From Odobenus rosmarus divergens (Eukaryota; Chordata; Mammalia; Carnivora; Odobenidae): a stretch of DNA of 64,000 bases. Under the pieces are notes generated by a model that saw only the letters and a program-made list of their open reading frames with translations, did no database searches and was not told the origin of the DNA. Location of the stretch: positions 698,413 to 762,412 of the forward strand of contig NW_004451419.1 in NCBI RefSeq assembly GCF_000321225.1. Direction: 5' to 3'. A program made the position numbers and the translations under genes. Of this stretch, positions 58,293-64,000 are shown piece by piece (the stretch's first letter is position 1; each line of letters begins with the position of its first letter).

Positions 58293-58440
58293 AGTTTATA
58301 TAGTATATAGATATATTAAAAAGTTCTATATAGTTTTACATATGCAAGTTTATGCAGTATATAGATATATTAAAAAGTTCTACATATAGTTTTATGTATA
58401 TAAGTTTGTATCATATATAAATGTATTAAATAACATATTT
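58293..58440. repeat. AT-rich minisatellite, about 54-56 bp unit
   Basis: Unit starts at 58293, 58347 and 58403, each opening agttta or agtttg and containing atatagatatattaaa; two and a half copies. It sits in a 350-bp block that is more than 80 percent A/T. Confidence 0.8.
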
Positions 58441-58710
58441 TGTAAGATATGTTATTGAAATGTGTTATATTTTATAATAAAAATATGCAAAGATATTATG
58501 AGGGAGGAGTTGAAATGAAATTTATTTCATTACAATAGCTAGTTATTCTTGCACTATTGGAAAATAGTTTCCTTTTCTTCACTGAATTGTTTTAGTACCT
58601 TTGTTAAAAGTCAATCGACACATGGTCTTGATTACTTCAAGTGAAGATGTGCGAATCCTCTGGCTTTGTTTTCCTTTTCCAAGGCTGCTTCAGCTACTCT
58701 AGAACCTCTG

Positions 58711-59485
58711 CACACCCAAAGATAGCAGGTGTCAATTTCCTGTCTCTCAGATCCAGATTCATCCTTCTGTTTCTGCTCCGTGGTAACAAACTGGCCTCCT
58801 TCGGCATTTCTCCTGGAAGGGAGCATATTAATCTTTGTCACTAGAGGGCACTGGAGGGACACTGCGAGAGCCAAAGGTTTGTCTTCCTGGCTCCCTTTGC
58901 TATGTTTTGCTTGTTTTTTTCTGCTGCCCAGCTACCTGTGACGTGGTCCATGGGTGGGGGACATGCATCAGCTGTGATCAACTGTGTGCCCAGAGCACAG
59001 TCCCTGGGTACCCTTGCAGCTTGGGCCAGGTGACCGCCTTGCACAATCCTCCCAACACAAACCTCTCGCTCCCACCCCCCAGGCTGCCTCCTATAGCCAT
59101 GACCCCCACTCTCTCTGTACACCCTCCAGTCTCCAGCCTCAGCTTGCCCAACACTTGGGGAGCTGTTTCCCACGGCCCTCCTGACTCAAGCACCAGTGGT
59201 GCTGACCTGATTCCCTTTGCTCACCTGTTCCCCAGGCGGGGGCAGGGGGCGGGGCTGTTCCTCTGCCCCCTAGTAACGCAGTGAGATTCTGCACCATCCA
59301 GTGGGCAAGCAAACTGCTCCTTTTCCAGGGAGGTCTGAAGCCCAGCCTTGGGGAGACAACCCTCCAGGTTTGTCCTTCCTTGAGTACTCACTCCCCAGAA
59401 ACAAGAAATTCCCGTTCCAACAAACTCCTCATCACTCATGTCAGAATTACGCAGCAAATTTGGGCAACTAACATCCAGTTGAGTA
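58711..59485. other. GC-richer sequence upstream of MYO1H
   Basis: The most GC-rich non-repeat stretch of the window, ending about 430 bp before the first recognised MYO1H exon. A GC-box-like ggggcagggggcggggc lies at about 59238-59254. ORFs of up to 149 codons overlap on both strands without domains. It could hold an upstream non-coding exon or promoter, but no TATA box or defined start can be shown. Confidence 0.35.
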
Positions 59486-59489
59486 AGGG

Positions 59490-59725
59490 ATGGTCAGAAA
59501 AGCGGGCTCTGGGGCCAGACTGTCTGGGTTCGTATCCTGGCTCTGCCTTTTGGCAGGACGTATGCATGTTTTGTAATGTCTCTCCTCAGTTTTCACATCT
59601 GTTAAATGGGCACGGTAACAGCACTTACTTCATAGGGTCAGAATGAGGGTTAAGGGAGATAATACAGGTCAAGTATTTAGCGTAGTACCTAACAGGGTAC
59701 CTGCTCAGTTCTGGTCAGCTGCCGC
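59490..59725 (+). mobile_element. MIR
   Basis: tggggccagactgtctgggt, cgtatcctggctctgccttt, catctgttaaatgggcacgg and ttaagggagataatacaggt are clear MIR text, 190 bp before the MYO1H exon. Confidence 0.85.
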
Positions 59726-59913
59726 TGTTACTGTTAATGCTTTTATTACCAACCCCTTGTACCCCTAACCAGATGGTAGACTCTTAACCAAGAGCAAATC
59801 TCATCTCAGTGCTCTACCGTCCCCAGGGTTGAGTATCTTGTTATGTCCGTATTACATGAGCAATAGGAACTCCAGAATAAGTGAGCCGCTGAGGAATGTT
59901 CTGTTTGCTGCAG

Positions 59914-59949
59914 AAAGAAGAAGTGAGGAGGAAGCACATTCGTTTGCAC
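59914..59949 (+). other. MYO1H: probable 5' UTR part (or N-terminal extension) of the first MYO1H coding exon
   Basis: The splice acceptor tgttctgtttgctgcag ends at 59913. The following 36 bases precede the ATG in frame without a stop (12 codons, [12 protein letters not shown]), so an upstream exon could extend the protein. In the paralogue MYO1C such an extension exists in some isoforms. Confidence 0.6.
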
Positions 59950-60075
59950 ATGGAAGGCGCGCTGACCGCCAGGGACAAGGTTGGAGTGCAGGATTTTGTG
60001 CTGTTGGACGCCTACACCAGCGAATCTGCTTTTCTGGACAATCTTCGCAAGCGTTTCAGCGAGAACCTCATCTAT
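59950..60075 (+). CDS. MYO1H: MYO1H, first coding exon (partial gene)
   Basis: Forty-two codons from ATG to the donor, opening [20 protein letters not shown] and closing FSENLIY. This is the N-terminus of a class I myosin motor domain, the actin-activated ATPase that links membranes to actin. It differs from MYO1C (which has ENFTSEAAF where this has DAYTSESAF) and fits MYO1H. The exon ends on a complete codon at the donor gtaacg, a weak match to consensus. The next exon joins in phase to give NLIY-TYIG, which is the conserved family text. The start agrees with the family. Upstream promoter not identified. The protein continues beyond the window; about 1000 residues are expected in total. A 151-codon ORF at 59829 in another frame is a shadow. 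Confidence 0.92.
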
Positions 60076-61328
60076 GTAACGTAACCCGTTTTTCAGCTGT
60101 TTTCCTAGACTGGTGGTCCCCCACCCCCGCCTGTCTTCACAGCCTTGATGATAGTGAACAAAATCCCTCTGTTAGGTTAGTCCTTAAAGGGACGAGTGAA
60201 GGGACCACTGCCAGATGCACCCCGATCCTTCGTATTAGGCCTTTAGGGCTGCCAGTGACAGAGACCCAGCTTAAACAGGCCTAACCCCCAAGACGGAATC
60301 TATCAACCTATGTCCCTTTAGAGGCCAGAAATAGACCTAGGGTCTAGGGTGAGGAGTCTCGAAGAGCCTTGAGGGCTCTTTCTCCATCTGGAGGACTGTT
60401 TCCCACCTCTCTGCTCGCTTTTGCAATGGGGCCGACTCTGCAAGGTGACAAGTTGGTCAGCAGGACCAGGCTGATGTTGGTTCAGAGACCATAGCAAGTC
60501 TTCCCGGAGACACAGACATTGGTTGCCTCTGATTGGCCCGTTTGGGGTCCTGTCTCTACCTCTGAACCAATCCCCGTAGCTAGGATGAGGATTATTCTGA
60601 TTGGCCAGGCTATTTACCCAGGCTCAGTCCTGGAAGTGAGGGGCGAGGCCAGTGTGCACCTGATAGTAGGATGTGGCCTGGAGAAGGTTCCTCAAAGGAA
60701 TCTGCTGGAAGAAGGGGGTCTAGATACCAGACAGGCAAGCATAAGAGATGTCCACCACCTCCCATGAATCTTCAAGGCTGCAACATTTTACCAGAACTGT
60801 TCTGAGCTTGGTCTGGTTGCTTCTAGTGGTGGTCAGTTTTTAACTTCCCCGTTTATCACCCCACCTTGATTTGATTGGTCAGTTTTCAGGTAAATTCCTT
60901 TAGGGTAAACTCCACAGTGTCTCTCTCTGTGTGTGGTGGGGTGTTATTAAATGTAATTAACTTTATTGAGATCTTATTAGCTTTTGCTCAGGGTAAATTA
61001 GACAGTCAAAAACAATGTAAAAATATTTGTCTTGCAGCTATTTTGATTTTAATGGTGACTGTGACTTAGTCTGCATGTTGGAACCAAGGTTACTAGGAGA
61101 AATAAGCAAAGGGCTTCTCACAGTATATATTTTTAATTGTGGAAATAGATTTTATGCATAAGCAAAGGAGAAAGAGTGTGGTGTGGAGAAGTCTACGTGG
61201 GATGATAGGATCATCATGAGTAAATTGTTTCCGGTTTGAACAGATAGACTTCAGAAACTATATTCTACCCTGGAAGATGTCTACTGATGGAAGCAACGCA
61301 GATTTTTCGTCAAAATATAGTGTTCTTT

Positions 61329-61520
61329 GGGTGCCTGGGTGGCTCAGTTGGTTAAGCGACTGCCTTCGGCTCAGGTCATGATCCTGGAGTCCTGGGATTG
61401 AGTCCCACATTGGGCTCCCAGCTCAGCAGGGAGTCTGCTTCTCCCTCTGACCCTCTTCCCTCTCGTGCTCTCTATCTCTCATTCTCTCTTTCTCAAATAA
61501 ATAAATAAAATCTTTAAAAA
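61329..61520 (+). mobile_element. CanSINE, sense, in the MYO1H intron
   Basis: gggtgcctgggtggctcagt to aaataaataaataaaatctt. Preceded by aaaatatagtgttctt (61312 onward) and followed by aatatatagtgtt (61521 onward) as target duplication. Confidence 0.95.
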
Positions 61521-61533
61521 AATATATAGTGTT

Positions 61534-61730
61534 TTTTTTTTTAAGATTTTATTTATTTATTTGACAGAGAGAGACACAGTGAGAGAGGGAACACATGCAG
61601 GGGGAGTGGGAGAGGGAGAAGTAGGCTTCCCGCCGAGCAGGGAGCCTGATGCGGGGCTCGACCCCAGGACCCCGAGATCATGACCTGAGCCGAAGGCAGA
61701 CGCTTAATGACTGAGCCACCCAGGTGCCTC
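61534..61730 (-). mobile_element. CanSINE, antisense, in the MYO1H intron
   Basis: T tract, taagattttatttatttatt to gagccacccaggtgcctc. Followed by aaaatatagtattctt (61731 onward), a third copy of the same target sequence. Confidence 0.95.
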
Positions 61731-61746
61731 AAAATATAGTATTCTT

Positions 61747-62435
61747 ATCTGTTCTAGTTCTCTGTGTGACTTGGTCCTAAAGATTAGAAACGTTCGTGAG
61801 CATGATTTCAGGCATAATTTAGCATAACCTTGGGAACCTCCAAAATGGGGACTCTGGAATGAAAACCCATAACAAACTCAGAATCGGAAAACTCTGGATG
61901 CATTTTCAAAGGAGCCCAAATGCTTTCTTTCTTTCTTTTATTTTTTTCTCTTTCAGAGGTTAGAGCTTTGTTTATTCATAACTGTATGCCGAGAAGCTTT
62001 TACATTAGTAGTTTTATTACAAATGGAAGCCCTTGAAAAATGACTTGTAATAGAATCCCACATTGAAATCCGGGGAAATAGCAGCAGGAGTGTTTTAGCC
62101 AACTGGGAACGGCTGGGATGCATACCTGCCCTGCTTTCACCCAGTGACCACAGAGACCTCTGCGACACATAAACATAAATCAGATCGAGGTGCTCCCTTC
62201 TTAAAGCTATCCATCTGACATAACAGCTTAAGGCAGGTGTTTCACACAGTAGGGAGAGTGGTGTCTCCACCATGCACTGCAGTTGGAATAAACCCCCAAT
62301 TCTTCATGCCCCGTGTGATCTGAACTTGCTCCCTCTCAGACATCATGTCTTACCACTTCCGTTCTCCCCTCCCCCACTGGGCTCCAGGACAGTCAGCCTG
62401 CCACATGTGTCCCCTCAGTCCGACTTGCCCTTTCC
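61747..62435. other. unassigned intronic sequence
   Basis: A 106-codon ORF on the minus strand (61953-62273) has no domain. No clear repeat. Confidence 0.4.
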
Positions 62436-62439
62436 TGCT

Positions 62440-62750
62440 TCCTTTTTTCATGACTGGCTCCTCATCCTTTCAAGTCTCAGCTCAGAGTCACCCCCTTAAA
62501 GAAGACTTCCCTAAGCCCAAGAGCTAAGTTGGCCTTCCTGAGTCATACGCGTTCTCACTACCCTAAGTACACCTTTCTTACCATTCTAATTGAAGCAGTA
62601 TTGATCCCTTGCTGGTGCTCTGGCCCCCCTCCCCCGCCCCATGCACACACATGGAAGCTTTATTACGGCAGAGACACCACCTGTCTTATTTATTGTTTTA
62701 TATCCCCAGCGTGGAATGAATGCCTGGGGATCATAGCATGTGATGGTCTT
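62440..62750 (+). mobile_element. L2 LINE 3' end
   Basis: ttcaagtctcagctcagagt, cttaaagaagacttccctaa and tattgttttatatccccagc followed by aatgaatgcctgggg match the sense L2 3' end. It ends about 60 bp before the second MYO1H exon. Confidence 0.75.
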
Positions 62751-62808
62751 TTGCTATAGCCATTTGCACCCCAGAATTCCTCACTTGTGCTTTGGTCTGT
62801 TCCTCTAG

Positions 62809-62924
62809 ACCTATATTGGGACCCTCCTTGTGTCTGTGAATCCATACCAGGAGCTTGGAATCTACACTGTGAGCCAGATGGAACTTTATCAAGGGGTCAA
62901 TTTCTTTGAACTGCCACCACATGT
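62809..62924 (+). CDS. MYO1H: MYO1H, second coding exon (partial gene)
   Basis: The exon is 116 bases: acceptor tctgttcctctag, donor gtaagt (62925). It encodes [19 protein letters not shown] and, after a short middle part, [10 protein letters not shown] plus two bases of the next codon. [13 protein letters not shown] and ELPPH are the hallmark start of the myosin head, leading towards the ATP-binding P-loop, which lies in later exons outside the window. The last codon is split (phase 2). Joined with the first coding exon this gives 80 complete codons. The donor cannot be confused with gtgtaa because only gt|gtaagt keeps the family reading. Confidence 0.92.
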
Positions 62925-64000
62925 GTAAGTAGCACGTACGAGGGTCATCAGTAGTATTTTTCTCTTTCTTTCCTCTTTTTCTTTTATCTCTCCCTCCTTA
63001 ATACTCACCCATCCATCCACCTATCCATCCACCCACCCACCCATCAATCCCAATCCCCGATGAATGCTCATTAGGTTCTGTACCTCACTTAAACTGCTGC
63101 CTTCTTGTGAAATGTCTTTCAGTGCAGTAGAAAACATCAGATCATTGTTGAGTCTCAGCTTAAAAATCACGAGAGGTGGAATCTTTTGTAATTACCGAGA
63201 GATCCGAGAGGGCGCCTAGAGAGGTGTCTGTCTTTTCTGCAAGGAGGTTTGCTTAGTGCCATCTGCTGGTGTCTGGGTATTGTGAGCATCCCCGTTGGTA
63301 GCAGGACTTCAGATCCATAGGACAAGCAATTTCCTGTCTGATCTATATGTGACTCAGGCTTTGCTGAATTTCTCAGTTCTCCCTGGTTGACTTCTGGACT
63401 AGTATTTAGGCTCCCCCTACATATTTCTTGGTGATTCATCTATTTGCCTCCTAAGGCATTTATAAACCTTTCTGCATCACTACCACCACCAATTTCCAAA
63501 ATAGCCAGCTTTCAAACTCCGCCACATGGGAAGATTAGTGTCTTGGGAGATTTTCATGCTTTGGTTTCTGATCTTGAAGATAAAGCCCTTATAACAGTTT
63601 TATGTCTTGTCCTTTAGATATGACAGAGCTTTTAAGATATTTTCAGTTTCTTGTCTCTGTATTCTTAATACAGTAGGTTTTGAGGGAAAGAGGAAACATG
63701 AGATCTTAGTATATCCACTGAGCATTTAAAATATTTAGACGAGATGTTATTTCCACCTACAGTTAATAGAACATCTCCTGGGGATATAATTTAATACCTG
63801 GCTTATTCTTGTAAGAAATGTTGGATTTTTCCAAATAAATTCTTTCCATTAGGAAATGTCCATTATTGCTCACATTCTCCATTTTAACTCAACTGTTTGA
63901 GTATTGATTTCTAGAACACTTTATGCGTGTCAGTCAGTGGGTCGTGGTAGAGTCTGACATCTGAGCTCAGTGTCTTGTACCACGTGTCTGGATGTGGTTT
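62925..64000 (+). other. MYO1H: MYO1H next intron (start only)
   Basis: Opens with gtaagt. It holds a (CCAT/CCAC)n microsatellite at about 63008-63044 and no recognised exon up to the window end. A 90-codon minus-strand ORF (63167-63439) is without domain. Confidence 0.75.
63008..63044. repeat. (CCAT/CCAC)n microsatellite
   Basis: catccatccacctatccatc then cacccacccacccatc: an imperfect 4-bp tandem repeat in the intron. Confidence 0.85.

Larger units (their letters stand above)
56675..58710 (-). mobile_element. LINE-1, antisense, with SINE and AT-rich expansion
   Basis: cttcacacccatcacccagc, cacccatgtaactcacagcc, ttctttcactcagcataatg and gtttccagtttgggggccat mark its 3' region; ttgaattg and ctctggctttgttttccttt near 58590-58670 its inner end. 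It hosts the SINE at 57787 and the AT-rich tandem array at 58293. Confidence 0.8.
60076..62808 (+). other. MYO1H: MYO1H intron between the first two coding exons
   Basis: 2733 bases from gtaacg to the acceptor tttggtctgttcctctag. It contains an inverted pair of CanSINEs (61329-61520 and 61534-61730), an L2 remnant at 62440-62750 and otherwise unassigned sequence. The stretch 60180-60300 resembles an old repeat of unknown family. Confidence 0.85.

Noticed and set aside
58835..59284. 149-codon ORF with 110- and 71-codon ORFs opposite
   Set aside because: GC-rich sequence yields long chance ORFs in several frames here; no protein family resembles any of them.
59829..60284. 151-codon ORF across the MYO1H exon
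   Set aside because: It is in a different frame from the myosin reading and runs through the splice donor; a shadow ORF.

Overview
The window is nuclear DNA of a mammal, almost certainly a caniform carnivore (dog, bear, seal or weasel relatives). The diagnostic signal is roughly three dozen tRNA-derived CanSINE copies on both strands, recognisable by heads reading gcgcctgggtggctcagt and tails ending in (AAATA)n-aaatctt. Carnivore-type LINE-1 3' ends (gagcactgggtgtta) support this. There are no bacterial-style genes or operons, and no CRISPR array or functional tRNA or rRNA gene. Coding sequence is well below 2 percent of the window.

Two protein-coding objects can be supported. At the right end, on the + strand, are the first two coding exons of an unconventional class I myosin, best identified as MYO1H (59950-60075 and 62809-62924), separated by a 2.7 kb intron and followed by the start of the next intron. 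In other mammals MYO1H lies next to FOXN4 and KCTD10; no FOXN4 exon could be recognised here, so most of the window is probably the intergenic region upstream of MYO1H (inference). At 43422-43958 (+) is an intronless, uninterrupted 178-codon ORF with a complete paired-like homeodomain of the DPRX type. It sits in a retrocopied unit (43381-44419) bounded by a perfect 17-bp direct repeat. That unit looks bipartite: DPRX-like mRNA ending in A15, followed by a short LINE-1 3' end with its own AATAAA and A tail. This is the most interesting object in the window.

Layout. 1-5.4 kb: repeat-poor unique sequence. 5.4-14.9 kb: layered LINE-1 pieces in both orientations, CanSINEs, an antisense MaLR LTR and hAT-type DNA transposon fossils. 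14.9-16.8 kb: unique sequence with a candidate regulatory block carrying a duplicated ATTA/TAATTG motif. 17-34.2 kb: LINE-1, CanSINE, MIR and an LTR. 34.2-38.3 kb: the longest repeat-poor stretch, with a second candidate conserved element at 36.66-37.15 kb. 38.3-44.7 kb: SINEs, MIR, LINE-1 and the homeobox retrocopy. 45-58.7 kb: mostly antisense LINE-1 with nested SINEs, a dead LINE-1 reverse-transcriptase fragment, and a younger LINE-1 inserted in an older element with visible target-site duplications. 58.7-64 kb: the start of MYO1H.

Motif and family calls were made by eye from memory of consensus sequences. Repeat boundaries are approximate except where a target-site duplication fixes them. 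Subfamily names are left open where not certain.
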